From CAVQFB01 sp963711675 (GTDB lineage Bacteria > Acidobacteriota > Terriglobia > Terriglobales > Acidobacteriaceae), in contig CAVQFB010000006.1 of NCBI GenBank assembly GCA_963711675.1, positions 470,342 through 534,341 on the forward strand: DNA of 64,000 bases. Reading direction: 5' to 3'. Under the pieces are notes generated by a model. The model was not told where the DNA came from, searched no databases, and saw only the letters and a list, made by a program, of their open reading frames with translations. The position numbers and the translations under genes were made by a program. Shown here piece after piece: positions 9,109-18,952 of the stretch. Positions within the stretch are counted from its first letter, which is position 1. The number at the start of each line of letters is the position of its first letter.

Positions 9109-9849
9109 ATGAAGATACGAGTCGTCGTTCCGATCGCCAGCGACCATTTCAATGACGAGGTGGTCACCGAGTTCAGTGCTTACGCCAGTTCCGGCACGGA
9201 AATAAGTGCCGTCAGTCTCGACGAGGGTCCCCAGTCCATCGAGAGCGAGTGCGAAGAAGCCCTGGTGGTTCCAGATTTCCTTCGGAAGTGTAAGGAAGCC
9301 GAAAAAGACGGCTATGACGCCATCATTTGCGATTGTTTCGGAGACCCGGGTGTCCATGCCGCACGCGAACTGGTTAATCTCCCCGTGATTGGTGCGGGGG
9401 AAAGCTCTGTGCTTCTGGCGGCTGCATTGGGACAGCGTTTTGCCGTAGTTACCGTGCTGCCGAGCGTTTTCACGATGATTGAGAATCTTGCGCGCCGCGC
9501 CGGTGTGGGCGGAAAGCTGGCCTCAATCCGTTCGGTGGACATTCCTGTCCTCGAACTCCACGACAAGGAAAGAATGAGCGCAACTCTTTTCGAGCAGATG
9601 GTTCAGGCGATTGACGAGGATCGCGCCCACGTTCTCATTTTGGGTTGCACGGGAATGATGGGTGTGGCCAGTCGGTTACAAAGCCGGCTGCTCTCTCACG
9701 GTCTGGACGTGCCGGTCATCGACCCCGTTGGCGCAGCGGTCAAACATGCTGAGACGATGGTCGCACTGGGTATCCATCAGAGTCGCCTCACTTATCACCG
9801 ACCGAAAGCCCATCAGGTAACAACCAAAGCCCTGAAAGTTCCCGCGTAG
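9109..9849 (+). CDS. Asp/Glu/hydantoin racemase family protein
   Basis: The 246-aa product matches the hydantoin/aspartate/glutamate racemase superfamily: CDCFGDPG (catalytic Cys76) and GCTGM (second catalytic Cys180) are the two thiols that abstract and donate the alpha proton, one in each pseudo-symmetric half. The CFGDPG signature is closest to hydantoin racemases (HyuE) that interconvert D- and L-5-substituted hydantoins. It is the first gene of the cluster, directly behind the predicted promoter and operator. With the DUF917, HyuA-type and amidohydrolase genes downstream it suggests racemisation of a cyclic imide before ring opening. The substrate is not shown by sequence. Confidence 0.8.
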   Translation: MKIRVVVPIASDHFNDEVVTEFSAYASSGTEISAVSLDEGPQSIESECEEALVVPDFLRKCKEAEKDGYDAIICDCFGDPGVHAARELVNLPVIGAGESSVLLAAALGQRFAVVTVLPSVFTMIENLARRAGVGGKLASIRSVDIPVLELHDKERMSATLFEQMVQAIDEDRAHVLILGCTGMMGVASRLQSRLLSHGLDVPVIDPVGAAVKHAETMVALGIHQSRLTYHRPKAHQVTTKALKVPA

Positions 9850-9858
9850 GTAAATGGT

Positions 9859-10815
9859 ATGGCGTTTGAAATCACCACCGACGTGAACAATCCTCTGCCT
9901 TTGCACGAGCAGATCAAGGACCGGATAAAGCTGGGGCTGCTCCTGGGCGGGCTCCGGCCTGGAGATCATCTTCCGTCGATACGGCAACTCGACGACAAAC
10001 TCCACGTTGGCGCTGCGATCATCCGCCGTGCCTACGGCGAATTAGCAACAGCGGGCGTGTTGGATCTACAACATGGCCGCGGCGTCTTCATCAAGAACGG
10101 GATCCATCGACAGGCAGCCGAGAATGCGCGCCAGTACGATGCCCTTTACGACGTCGTGTACCGAGAACTCGACCGCTCCAACCTCGTTCCCTCATCCTTC
10201 GCTCGCTTCCTTTACGCCAGGATCGGAGAGTCAGAACGGCAAGCTCCCTCGGTCACCTTTGTCGAGGACAGTAAGGCACTCGCCCGGGACTACGCCGCGC
10301 AACTCAGCCAGGACTGGCAGATACCCATCAGCGGCATCACTCTGGTTGAGCTCCGCAACATGAACGCAGTACGAAGGGCCGAACTTCGCCGCGTGCTCAC
10401 CGACTACTACCACGTCGACGAAGTCCGCGAAATCATGCGGAAGAACCGCGCCAAGGTCGTTCCGGTCGACGTTGAATTTTCTCCTGAGATGATGCGGCAG
10501 ATTGGGAGCCTTCCCAGCTCGTCGCGGATCGTGTTCGTCATTCACAAGGAGGACTTCGCTCACCTCCGAAATTCCGTGGGTTCCTTTTTTGAAAAGAAGT
10601 TTTCGGGCAAGGGTATTCAGTTCAATTTTGCTTCCTCCGACAAGGTTCGAATTCCCGAATTGCTAGGAAGCAACTACGCCCGAGTGTTCGTGAGCAATCG
10701 AATCTGGGACAAGCTGGATGCGGAAATGCGTGGCCATCCGATGCTAAGCCGGCCGCGACTGCAAGTGACGCCGCAATCCGTGAAATCTGCATGGACCGCT
10801 ATTGGGGTGATCTGA
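9859..10815 (+). CDS. GntR-family transcriptional regulator
   Basis: Residues 1-80 form a GntR winged helix-turn-helix: PLPLHEQIKDRIKLGLLLGGLRPGDHLPS, then SIRQLDDKLHVGAAIIRRAYGELATAGVLDLQHGRGVFI. The remaining roughly 240 residues do not show the FCD, UTRA or aminotransferase-like domains I would recognise, so the effector domain is unassigned. At 318 residues it is longer than typical YtrA members. It starts 9 bases after the racemase stop and its end overlaps an alternative start of the receptor gene, so it is co-transcribed. It probably controls the cluster through the palindrome at 9065-9078, sensing a pathway compound; that is inference. Confidence 0.85.
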   Translation: MAFEITTDVNNPLPLHEQIKDRIKLGLLLGGLRPGDHLPSIRQLDDKLHVGAAIIRRAYGELATAGVLDLQHGRGVFIKNGIHRQAAENARQYDALYDVVYRELDRSNLVPSSFARFLYARIGESERQAPSVTFVEDSKALARDYAAQLSQDWQIPISGITLVELRNMNAVRRAELRRVLTDYYHVDEVREIMRKNRAKVVPVDVEFSPEMMRQIGSLPSSSRIVFVIHKEDFAHLRNSVGSFFEKKFSGKGIQFNFASSDKVRIPELLGSNYARVFVSNRIWDKLDAEMRGHPMLSRPRLQVTPQSVKSAWTAIGVI

Positions 10816-10829
10816 TTGAGGGGGTAGTT

Positions 10830-13800
10830 ATGCACACGTGGCTCGGCGCAAAAGTTAACCTGGCGATTTGTCTTTCCCTACTGCTGTGTGTCGGCGCGCA
10901 AGCGCAAACCGGAACCGCCATCCTCGTCGGCACTGTGAGTGACGCGACCGGCGCCTCACTTCAAGACGTAAAAGTCACGGCCACCAACTTGGATACGGGG
11001 TTTACGGTGACAGCGACTACCACGGCTTCGGGAGACTACCGTATTCCCGGTCTAAGCCCTGGCAACTATCAGGTCCGCGCCGATAAGGACAACTTCTCGC
11101 CCGAAATCCGCAAGGGAATCACTCTCACCGTTGCGCAACAACTCGAGGTCAACCTTTCCCTCAAAGTGGGTTCGGTGAAACAGGAAGTCGCAGTCACGGA
11201 CTTGCCACCACTGGTCGACAGCGTGACGTCAGCGTTGAGTGGAGTGATCGATCAGAAACAAATGGAAGAACTACCGCTCAACGGTCGTGACTTGTGGCAA
11301 CTGGTCCTCCTGCAGCCGGGAGTGAATCCGAATCCCAACGCTGGCCCCAGCCCGTGGCAGAAGGGCGGTTTCGGCAAGGCGGCGGTTAACGGTCAGCGTC
11401 CCACCAACAACAACCTCACCGTCGACGGCATGGACGCGAATGATCCCAACTTCAACATCACTCCCGGCGGGGCCGCCGGAGTCTTGCTGGGAGTCGACGC
11501 TATCCGCGAATTCCGCGTCTTCACCGACACCTACAACGCAGAATACGGGCGCAATTCAGGCTCGGTTATCGAGATGATTACCAAGTCGGGCACCAACGCT
11601 TTTCACGGCTCGGCTTTCGAGTTCATCCGAAATGCCAGACTGGACGCCAAGAACTATTTCGACTTGCCCCAACTTTCCATTCCCCCGTTCATTCGAAACC
11701 AATTCGGCGGAAGCTTTGGCGGTCCCATCAAGAAAGACAAAGCTTTCTTCTTCGCAAGCTATGAGGGCTTTCGCGAAGGCCAAGGCACCACCGCGGTATC
11801 GACCGTGCCAAACGCTTTGGCTCACCAGGGCTTGCTTCCGAATCCCGCGAACCCGACTGCTTGCACGCAATCCAATCCCGGAGGTTGCATCAATGTCGGC
11901 GTGAATCCGTTAACCGCTCCGTACCTTGCCACCGTGGATTTGCCCAACGGGCAGGACTTCGGGAACGGCAGCGCCCAAATCACTTCCACCGAGCGCCGGA
12001 TCACCAACGAAGATTATTTGATGGGGCGCTTCGACTACAACTTCTCGAGCACTCACAGCGCATTAGCACGTTACATCTATGATGGCAGTTCCTCCGACGT
12101 TCCCTACCTCAGCACGCTGGTCCCAGGTTTTCCGGGCCGGAACAACGTACGCGCTCAATATTTGACTCTGCAGGATGAGAAGTTCCTGACTCCGAACGTG
12201 CTGAACCTGGCGGCGTTCGGCTTCAACCGTCTAGGCTTGCTGGCGGAGCCGATTGACACTCATCCCGGCCTCTCCATTTCTTTGTTGCCCAACCGTCCGC
12301 TTGGTGTGTTCTCTATCTCTGGATTGGGAAACATCGGCAACAACCTGATCTATCCTTTAGGCAGCTTTTCCAACACATACCAATTCCAGGAAAATATTTC
12401 CTGGACTCGCGGAAAGCACGCCATTAAGTTCGGCGGAGAATTCCGCCGCATGCAGATCAATGGCCCCTTCGATCTGTTCGTCAATGGCGAATATGTCTAT
12501 CAGGATCTCAGCGCGTTTGGTGTTCCTTCTTCGAGCAACAATCCGGCACTAGAAAACTTTTTGAAGGGAATTCCGTTTGTATATGTAGGCATCAATCCTG
12601 CGAAGTCGAATTCGGTTCGCGGTTTCCGCCAGAGTGGGATCGCGGGTTATCTGCAGGACGACTGGCGAGTGAGTCGCAAACTAACGCTCAACCTGGGGTT
12701 GCGCTATGAGTTCTATACCAACCCGACAGAGGCCGAAGGCAAGGCTGTTAACATTAGAAACCTCGCCACCGATACAGCGCCGACTGTTGGTAAGTTCATG
12801 AACAGCACTCCCAAAGACCTCCTGACTCCACGTTTCGGCTTCGCCTGGGACTTGGGGTCAGATGGCAAGACAGTTCTCCGCGGTGGAGTTGGAGAATTCA
12901 ACGATCAGCTTTGGGCCAACATTTATGGCAACGCCCGGTCCCTCCCCCCCTTCTACCAGGCAGTCGAATCAATATTCCCCCAGTTCCTGAATCCCTTGAA
13001 ATCCCCCCTGCCAATCGGCACTACTGCGAATGCCACTGTCACTTACTATCCCAAGTGGCCGATGGTGTTCCAGTACAACCTCAACCTGCAGCGTGAGCTT
13101 ACTTCCAGCTCAGTCGTCACATTGGCCTACGTCGGATCCCGAGGCAACCACCTCGGGCGTCTGGCGGAGGCCAATCCCTTGCAACCCTCAGGGACTCGGC
13201 CGAACCCGAATTTCGGATCGATCGTTCGCTATCTGACGGATGCACAGTCCTTCTACAACGGCATGCTTGCCACTTGGGAGCAACGCACCAAGAAAGGGCT
13301 AAACTTCCAGGTCAATTATGACTATTCCCATTCGATCGACGACTCGTCCGGATATAACCCGAGCGACGCGGTGAATGATTCGGGAAAGTCGCAGGACATC
13401 AACAACCGCAAAGGAAGCCGGGGCCGCTCCGGCTTCGACATTCGTCAGAACCTTGTGTTCAATACCGTTTACGAGCTTCCCTTCGGACCCGGCAAAACCT
13501 TCGCTTCGAATACCTCCGGTGCAAAAGCGAAGTTAGTGTCCGGATGGCAACTCACGAACATCACTTCTATCCACAGCAACGTGCCGTTCACGCCCGTTCT
13601 TGGCTTCGACAATGCCGGTACTGCGTCGATCGTGAGTTCCGACCGTCCAAACCTGGTCGGCAACCCGTTCAGCGGCACTTGCGCAAACGGCGCGAGCGTA
13701 AGAACACCAACTTGCTGGTTCAATCCGCAGGCCTACGGTTTGCCGCCTTCCGGTCAATTCGGAAACGCTGGTAGAAACAGCATCCCGGGGCCGCCGTATA

Positions 13801-14072
13801 AAGAAATCGATCTCTCTCTGGCGAAGATCACGCCCATTGGCGAGGGCAAATCCATCGAATTCCGCGCGGAATTTTTTAATCTCGCCAATCACCCCAACTT
13901 TGCCGTACCCACCAATACCACCGGGCCCAATGGCAACGGAGGGAATGGCGATGCGGTGATTCTGGGAAGAGACACTGCCGGAGCGCCGCTGTTCGCCCAA
14001 AACGGCGGCCAGATCTTCAGTACCGTCGGCTCATCCCGGCAGATTCAGTTCGGGTTGAAATTCGTTTTTTAA
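10830..14072 (+). CDS. TonB-dependent (Oar-like) outer-membrane receptor
   Basis: The ATG at 10830 follows GAGGGGG and opens a signal peptide (VNLAICLSLLLCVGAQAQ); the earlier ATG at 10791 overlaps the regulator gene. The 1080-aa product has an N-terminal carboxypeptidase-regulatory-like beta domain (GTVSDATGASLQDVKVTATN), a plug domain (PPLVDSVTSALSGVIDQKQMEELPLNGRD), and a long beta-barrel with alternating aromatic strands ending in phenylalanine (QFGLKFVF), the usual C-terminal barrel signature. These large Oar-like receptors are abundant in Acidobacteria and import or bind large or scarce substrates with TonB energy. Placement inside the catabolic cluster suggests uptake of the pathway substrate across the outer membrane. 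Confidence 0.9.
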   Translation: MHTWLGAKVNLAICLSLLLCVGAQAQTGTAILVGTVSDATGASLQDVKVTATNLDTGFTVTATTTASGDYRIPGLSPGNYQVRADKDNFSPEIRKGITLTVAQQLEVNLSLKVGSVKQEVAVTDLPPLVDSVTSALSGVIDQKQMEELPLNGRDLWQLVLLQPGVNPNPNAGPSPWQKGGFGKAAVNGQRPTNNNLTVDGMDANDPNFNITPGGAAGVLLGVDAIREFRVFTDTYNAEYGRNSGSVIEMITKSGTNAFHGSAFEFIRNARLDAKNYFDLPQLSIPPFIRNQFGGSFGGPIKKDKAFFFASYEGFREGQGTTAVSTVPNALAHQGLLPNPANPTACTQSNPGGCINVGVNPLTAPYLATVDLPNGQDFGNGSAQITSTERRITNEDYLMGRFDYNFSSTHSALARYIYDGSSSDVPYLSTLVPGFPGRNNVRAQYLTLQDEKFLTPNVLNLAAFGFNRLGLLAEPIDTHPGLSISLLPNRPLGVFSISGLGNIGNNLIYPLGSFSNTYQFQENISWTRGKHAIKFGGEFRRMQINGPFDLFVNGEYVYQDLSAFGVPSSSNNPALENFLKGIPFVYVGINPAKSNSVRGFRQSGIAGYLQDDWRVSRKLTLNLGLRYEFYTNPTEAEGKAVNIRNLATDTAPTVGKFMNSTPKDLLTPRFGFAWDLGSDGKTVLRGGVGEFNDQLWANIYGNARSLPPFYQAVESIFPQFLNPLKSPLPIGTTANATVTYYPKWPMVFQYNLNLQRELTSSSVVTLAYVGSRGNHLGRLAEANPLQPSGTRPNPNFGSIVRYLTDAQSFYNGMLATWEQRTKKGLNFQVNYDYSHSIDDSSGYNPSDAVNDSGKSQDINNRKGSRGRSGFDIRQNLVFNTVYELPFGPGKTFASNTSGAKAKLVSGWQLTNITSIHSNVPFTPVLGFDNAGTASIVSSDRPNLVGNPFSGTCANGASVRTPTCWFNPQAYGLPPSGQFGNAGRNSIPGPPYKEIDLSLAKITPIGEGKSIEFRAEFFNLANHPNFAVPTNTTGPNGNGGNGDAVILGRDTAGAPLFAQNGGQIFSTVGSSRQIQFGLKFVF

Positions 14073-14080
14073 GGAGCACG

Positions 14081-15196
14081 ATGAGAACGCGGATTTCGCA
14101 TCAAGATGTGGAAGACATCGCCGTCGGGGGAGCAGTTCTCGGCTCCGGTGGCGGCGGTGATCCTTATCTCGGAAAGCTGATGGCCCAGAGAGCTATTGAG
14201 CAGTACGGTCCGCCGGAACTGATTCCACTCAAGGAGGTGCCCGATAAGGCGCTGGTCATGCTGCCGGCCGGAATTGGAGCGCCAAGCGTCATCATCGAAA
14301 AAATTCCTCGCGGCGACGAAGCTTTTGGTGTGATGAGGGCGCTCCAGAAGCATTTGGGCAAGAAGTGCTTCGCCGTCATGTCGGCGGAGGTAGGCGGTTT
14401 GAATGGAACCATTCCCATCTCCGTGGCTGCCTGCCTGAAGATTCCGGTAATCGATGCTGACTGCATGGGTCGCGCTTTTCCCGAAATACAACTGGTCATC
14501 CCCAATCTCTACGGAGTTTCCGCGACTCCCTTGATTATGGCGGATGAGAAGGGCAATGAAATCGTTCTCTCCACCATCAACAACGAGTGGACCGAGTTGC
14601 TGTCGCGCACCTTAGCCGTGAAGATGGGCGGCTTTGCCCTTATGGCCCTCTTCCCCATGGAAGGCAAGATTGCGAAAAAGGCAACGCTCGGAGGAATGGT
14701 GACCTTCTGTCGCCGCATCGGGAAAACGCTGCGTTCCGCACGGCGCGAGAAAAAAGACATTCTCGCCGAGTTGCTCAAAGTCACGAAAGGCACACAACTC
14801 TTCCGTGGAAAGATCGTCAATCTCGACCGGCGAGTTGAAAAGGGCTGGAACCTCGGAGAACTTACCATCCAGGGTTCCGATGACTTTCGCGGCGAGTCCA
14901 TGAGAATCGACTTCCAGAACGAAAATCTGATCGCTCGAATCGGAGATACAGTTCTGGCCACAGTGCCCGATCTCATCACCATCCTCGATCAGGACACTGC
15001 GTACCCAATCACCACAGAAGGGCTTAAATACGGATTGCGGGTCACGGTTATTGCCATGCCTTGCCACCGCCAATGGCGTACCAAAGCGGGTATCGCTTTG
15101 GCTGGACCACACCATTTCGGCTACGACATCCCGTATCTGCCGCTCAAGGCCAATGGAGGAGTGAGAAAACGACATGTCTCATCGGCTGGGAATTGA
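14081..15196 (+). CDS. DUF917 family protein
   Basis: The 371-aa product shows the DUF917 opening (DVEDIAVGGAVLGSGGGGDPY) and the EVGGLNGTIPISVAACLKIPVIDADCMGRAFPE region. Pfam names this family S-methyl thiohydantoin desulfurase from a characterised member; other members sit beside hydantoinase/oxoprolinase genes. It follows the receptor by 8 bases behind AAGGAG, and its 3' end overlaps the next gene by 23 bases, implying coupled translation. The pairing with a HyuA-type protein suggests that both act on a five-membered nitrogen heterocycle. The actual reaction here is unknown. Confidence 0.85.
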   Translation: MRTRISHQDVEDIAVGGAVLGSGGGGDPYLGKLMAQRAIEQYGPPELIPLKEVPDKALVMLPAGIGAPSVIIEKIPRGDEAFGVMRALQKHLGKKCFAVMSAEVGGLNGTIPISVAACLKIPVIDADCMGRAFPEIQLVIPNLYGVSATPLIMADEKGNEIVLSTINNEWTELLSRTLAVKMGGFALMALFPMEGKIAKKATLGGMVTFCRRIGKTLRSARREKKDILAELLKVTKGTQLFRGKIVNLDRRVEKGWNLGELTIQGSDDFRGESMRIDFQNENLIARIGDTVLATVPDLITILDQDTAYPITTEGLKYGLRVTVIAMPCHRQWRTKAGIALAGPHHFGYDIPYLPLKANGGVRKRHVSSAGN

Positions 15197-16757
15197 CGTT
15201 GGCGGAACCCACACGGACGCGGTCATCCTCGACGAAAACAAGGGGCTGATCGCCAAGACTAAGGCTCGGACCACGCCTGACGTCATGAGCGGAATTGTTC
15301 AGGCCCTCAAACAGATTCTTGAGCAGCCGGGCGTCGATCGCCGCGCTATCGCGTTTGCCATGCTTGGCACTACGCATTGCACCAACGCCATTGCAGAAAG
15401 AAAACATCTCAGCAAGGTCGGTGTAATTCGCATGGGCGCGCCCGCCACACTCTCAATTCCTCCCCTGTTCTCCTGGCCTCCAGATTTGCGAGACGTCGTG
15501 ACCCGCAAGATGTTCATCATCCACGGAGGTCACGAATTCGACGGACGCGAGATCAGCAAACCCGACGAGAGCGAAATCGACGGCGTCATCCGACAAATTG
15601 CAGGCCAGGTCGATGCCGTCTCAGTAACCGGCGTCTTTGCCCCAGTAAACCCTGCCCACGAAAAATGGCTGGCAGAAAAATTGCGATCCGCGCTCGGCCC
15701 GGATATACCAATCACGCTTTCTCACGAGATCGGCAGCCTCGGTTTGTTGGAGCGTGAAAACGCCGCCATCCTCAATTCCGCGCTGATGAAAACCGCCCAG
15801 ATGGCGTTTGCAGGCTTCGCGGAAGCGATCGCCAAAGAAGGCCTCCATGCGCAACTTTTCCTTGGCCAGAATGATGGCACCCTCATGGGTCTCGAGTATG
15901 CCCTTCGCTATCCCATCTTGACCATCGCCTCCGGGCCTTCCAACAGCCTGCGCGGCGGTGCATTCCTCTCCAATCTGAAAGATGCCATCGTGGTCGACGT
16001 CGGCGGAACAACCACCGACGTCGGTGTGTTGGTCGGTGGGTTCCCCAGAGAGTCAGCCGTCGCGGTCGATATCGGCGGAGTCCGTACCAACTTCAGAATG
16101 CCCGACTTGATTTCGATTGGTCTGGGCGGTGGCAGCCTGGTTCGCCGAAAAAACGGAACGGCCAGCGTCGGGCCCGACAGTGTTGGCTACCGCCTGGAAG
16201 AAGAAGCCCTGGTATTCGGAGGAAAGACTCTGACCGCAACTGACATCGCCGTTGCCATGGGACATGCCAGCATCGGCGATTCCAAGCGATTGGGAAAAAT
16301 CACCAAGGCCGTGGCCAAACCGGTGGATCGCTTGATACGCCAGATGGTCGAAGCGTGCATCGATCGGCTCAAACTCAGCCCCGCCGGAGTTCCAGTCGTG
16401 CTCGTAGGCGGCGGGAGCATCCTGTTGCCCGATGAAATTGAAGGTGCATCTGAAATACATCGTCCCACCAACTACGACGTCGCGAATGCAATTGGCGTGG
16501 CGATCGCCCCCGTGAGCGCTGAGATCGACCGCCTTTTCTCTTACACCCAGTATTCACGCCAGGAGGCATTGCAGGAGGCACAGAAGTTGGCCATCGACAA
16601 GGCGATGTCGGCCGGCGCCGATCCCAATCACACTGAGATTGTCGAATTGGAGGAAATCGCCATGGCCTATCTGCCCGAGCACGCGGTTCGAATCAAGGTG
16701 AAGGCGGCTGGTCCGCTTTCTCCGCATTCCGCCGACGTACGAGCAAATGCGTCCTGA
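15174..16757 (+). CDS. Hydantoinase/oxoprolinase family protein (HyuA-type)
   Basis: The 527-aa product has the Hydant_A N-terminal domain (MSHRLGIDVGGTHTDAVI, phosphate-1 loop), the second ASKHA phosphate motif (VVDVGGTTTDVGV) and an adenosine motif (VVLVGGGS). Such proteins use ATP to drive hydrolysis of hydantoins or oxoproline, often with a HyuB-type partner; no HyuB gene is present in this cluster, and the protein is shorter than the roughly 650-700 aa of typical HyuA. DUF917 is the usual neighbour of this short form and may be the functional partner. Its ATG lies within the DUF917 gene, preceded by GGAGGAG. Confidence 0.85.
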   Translation: MSHRLGIDVGGTHTDAVILDENKGLIAKTKARTTPDVMSGIVQALKQILEQPGVDRRAIAFAMLGTTHCTNAIAERKHLSKVGVIRMGAPATLSIPPLFSWPPDLRDVVTRKMFIIHGGHEFDGREISKPDESEIDGVIRQIAGQVDAVSVTGVFAPVNPAHEKWLAEKLRSALGPDIPITLSHEIGSLGLLERENAAILNSALMKTAQMAFAGFAEAIAKEGLHAQLFLGQNDGTLMGLEYALRYPILTIASGPSNSLRGGAFLSNLKDAIVVDVGGTTTDVGVLVGGFPRESAVAVDIGGVRTNFRMPDLISIGLGGGSLVRRKNGTASVGPDSVGYRLEEEALVFGGKTLTATDIAVAMGHASIGDSKRLGKITKAVAKPVDRLIRQMVEACIDRLKLSPAGVPVVLVGGGSILLPDEIEGASEIHRPTNYDVANAIGVAIAPVSAEIDRLFSYTQYSRQEALQEAQKLAIDKAMSAGADPNHTEIVELEEIAMAYLPEHAVRIKVKAAGPLSPHSADVRANAS

Positions 16758-16792
16758 TGTCGCAATCTCAGTTCTTTTAATAAGGAGATCTC

Positions 16793-17551
16793 ATGCAGTC
16801 GATTCAACTGGAGGAATTGACGTGGCCGAAGGTTAAAGCCGCCCTTGATGGTGGCTTCGACACCGTCGTTTTTGGCGTCGGCTCGACCGAGCAACACGGC
16901 CCCCACCTGCCGCTTGCCAGCGATACCCTGATGGGAGCGTGGCTGGCTGACGCTACGGCTCGTCGGCTGGGCAAGGCTCTTGTCGCCCCCGCTCTGCGCA
17001 TCGGTTGCTCGCAGCATCATCTCGCATTCCCGGGCACTATAAGCATCGAACCGGCCACTCTACGTGAGCTGATCGTCAGCTATACCAGGACTCTTTTGAG
17101 TCACGGCTTCCGCCGCGCCGTCATCATTCCCAGTCATGGTGGCAACTTCCAGGTGGTGACAGAGGCTGTCGCCGAATTGAACAAACAGCTGCCCGACAAA
17201 CAGACTGTGACTTTCGCCGATCTTAAACAGCTCATCGATGCCTCGCACAAGCTCTCCAGTGAGTTCGGCATTACACCTGGCGCTTCAGGAGCCCACGCTG
17301 GCGAATTTGAAACCTCAATCCTCCTGTTCCTGCGTCCCGACCTTGTCGAAATGGATCATGCGGAGGAGGGCTTCACCAAGGACATCGGCCCCCTCATTCC
17401 CGATCTTCTGAAGCATGGGCTGGCAAGAGTGACCGCAAATGGAATCTTGGGCGACGGGCGCCAGGGCGATGCGAGCCGTGGGAAGAAATATCTCCTTGCT
17501 TGGTTGGATCTGATTGTGAGCGAAGTCGAGCGGGCATCCGTGGCCGCTTGA
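16793..17551 (+). CDS. Creatininase-family amidohydrolase
   Basis: The 252-aa product carries the creatininase signature: GSTEQHGPHLPLASD supplies metal ligands Glu33, His35 and Asp44, SHGGN (His115, Asn118) follows, and GAHAGEFETS (His168, Glu171, Glu173) completes the binuclear metal site. Family members open cyclic amides such as creatinine or hydrolyse formamides in pathway intermediates. An AAGGAG ribosome site precedes the ATG by 8 bases, and the gene lies 35 bases after the HyuA-type gene. In this cluster it is a candidate ring-opening enzyme. The substrate is not determinable from sequence. Confidence 0.88.
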   Translation: MQSIQLEELTWPKVKAALDGGFDTVVFGVGSTEQHGPHLPLASDTLMGAWLADATARRLGKALVAPALRIGCSQHHLAFPGTISIEPATLRELIVSYTRTLLSHGFRRAVIIPSHGGNFQVVTEAVAELNKQLPDKQTVTFADLKQLIDASHKLSSEFGITPGASGAHAGEFETSILLFLRPDLVEMDHAEEGFTKDIGPLIPDLLKHGLARVTANGILGDGRQGDASRGKKYLLAWLDLIVSEVERASVAA

Positions 17552-17622
17552 TCTTCGCCTCTCCGAACTGGGCGGATAACCGAATCTATGGGTTTTGAAA
17601 CGGTGGGTTTTGGGAGGTAAGT

Positions 17623-18465
17623 ATGAACTCTGATCGTGGCGAACTAGATTCGACAGTACTCGGAACCGCAGGTCGGGAATTCTACAAACTCAAGCGCGGC
17701 TTGGTGGACATGACCCGCCGCGACAGATCGATCCGGCCGATCACCATTGAGGCTACGCCTCAAAAGGTTCTCATCGATCTCAACAAGACGGCAATCATCG
17801 TCATCGACATGCAAAACGACTTCTGCATGTCTGGTGGTTGGTTGAATTCGTTGGGTGTCGACATTACTCCCACGCGAAAACCGATTGATCCGCTGAAGCG
17901 AGTCACTGCGGCCCTTCGCTCGCAAGATGTGCCCGTGATCTGGTTGAACTGGGGTATCCGGCCGGATCGTCTGAATCTCTCACCCGGAACACGCCTGACA
18001 TTCCACCAAGCTGGAAGTGGTACTGGCTTGGGCGACCTGATGCGAAATCCGTGCAGCCCTAGCAGCCAGACCCCGGTTCTGCAAAAGGACAGTCTCGGCG
18101 CGGCAGTTGTCGATGAGCTATCCCCGTCCCCCACTGACATCTTCGTCGACAAGCACCGCATCAGCGGGTTCTGGGATACTCCCCTCGACTCGATTCTGCG
18201 AAATCTGGGCGTGAAGACTCTTCTTTTCGCCGGAGTGAATGCCGACGAATGCGTACTCGCTACCCTGATGGATGCCAACTTTCACGGCTACGATACCCTC
18301 ATGCTCGAGGACTGTGTCGCCACAACTTCTCCTTCGTTTTGCATGGAAGCGACTCTCTACAACGTACGTTTCTGCTTCGGTTTCACATTGAGTTCAATTG
18401 CGCTGCTTTCTGCTCTCGGCGAGAGTCAAGACATTCCCGTAGAGAATCGTGAAGCCGTCGCTTGA
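17623..18465 (+). CDS. Isochorismatase-like cysteine hydrolase
   Basis: The 280-aa product has the cysteine-hydrolase triad: Asp62 in IDMQNDF, Lys177 in VDKHRISGF and nucleophile Cys210 in NADECVLAT, with the usual cis-peptide region before the cysteine. Relatives include N-carbamoylsarcosine amidase, ureidoacrylate amidohydrolase and biuret hydrolase, which hydrolyse carbamoyl or ureido compounds. Downstream of a hydantoin- or creatinine-type ring opening it would be the natural enzyme to remove a carbamoyl group. An extra N-terminal stretch of about 50 residues precedes the core. A GGGAGGTAAGT ribosome site lies upstream. Confidence 0.88.
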   Translation: MNSDRGELDSTVLGTAGREFYKLKRGLVDMTRRDRSIRPITIEATPQKVLIDLNKTAIIVIDMQNDFCMSGGWLNSLGVDITPTRKPIDPLKRVTAALRSQDVPVIWLNWGIRPDRLNLSPGTRLTFHQAGSGTGLGDLMRNPCSPSSQTPVLQKDSLGAAVVDELSPSPTDIFVDKHRISGFWDTPLDSILRNLGVKTLLFAGVNADECVLATLMDANFHGYDTLMLEDCVATTSPSFCMEATLYNVRFCFGFTLSSIALLSALGESQDIPVENREAVA

Positions 18466-18510
18466 AATCGAGATTGACAGCTAAAATCCAAGGCCCGGAG
18501 ACATTCAGCC

Positions 18511-18936
18511 ATGATGACGGACGAGGAAGCAACCCGGAAGGTTTCCACCCTCTACCACGAATGGGTAAACGCTCTCACTCATCACGAAGCAAAGTGGTTC
18601 GAGCGAAACATCGCGGAAGATTTTACTTTGACGACTCACCCGTTCTTCGGCCTGTCACTGAAGAAGCAGGAATTCATCGAAGTGGATATGAAGGTGCAGA
18701 ACACCCAGATCAAGTTCCTGGAAATCCGCGCACATTCCGTGGGTAACATCATCACGTCACAAGCCGTTGCTGAGGTGAAGGAAGACTTCACAGCTGACCT
18801 CGGACAAGGCATGCCAACCGCCGCGGACGTGAGCCGCTTTTTGTCGGGCAAGACCATCGCTTACGCCTCGGCGTGGCGCCAGGTGGGAGACTCTTTGCAA
18901 TGCTTCGATCACCATTTGATCGGGCCGGTCGACTGA
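18511..18936 (+). CDS. SnoaL/NTF2-like (DUF4440-type) protein
   Basis: The 141-aa product has the cone-like NTF2 fold pattern: an N-terminal helix (EATRKVSTLYHEWVNALTHHEAKWFERNIAEDF), a turn (TLTTHPFFGLSLKKQEFIE) and four strands with alternating charges. Such proteins are small-molecule isomerases, hydrolases or binding modules. It lies 45 bases after the cysteine hydrolase and 16 before the nitroreductase, in the same direction, so it belongs to the cluster. Its role there is not deducible. Confidence 0.65.
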   Translation: MMTDEEATRKVSTLYHEWVNALTHHEAKWFERNIAEDFTLTTHPFFGLSLKKQEFIEVDMKVQNTQIKFLEIRAHSVGNIITSQAVAEVKEDFTADLGQGMPTAADVSRFLSGKTIAYASAWRQVGDSLQCFDHHLIGPVD

Positions 18937-18952
18937 GGTCTAGCTAACTCAA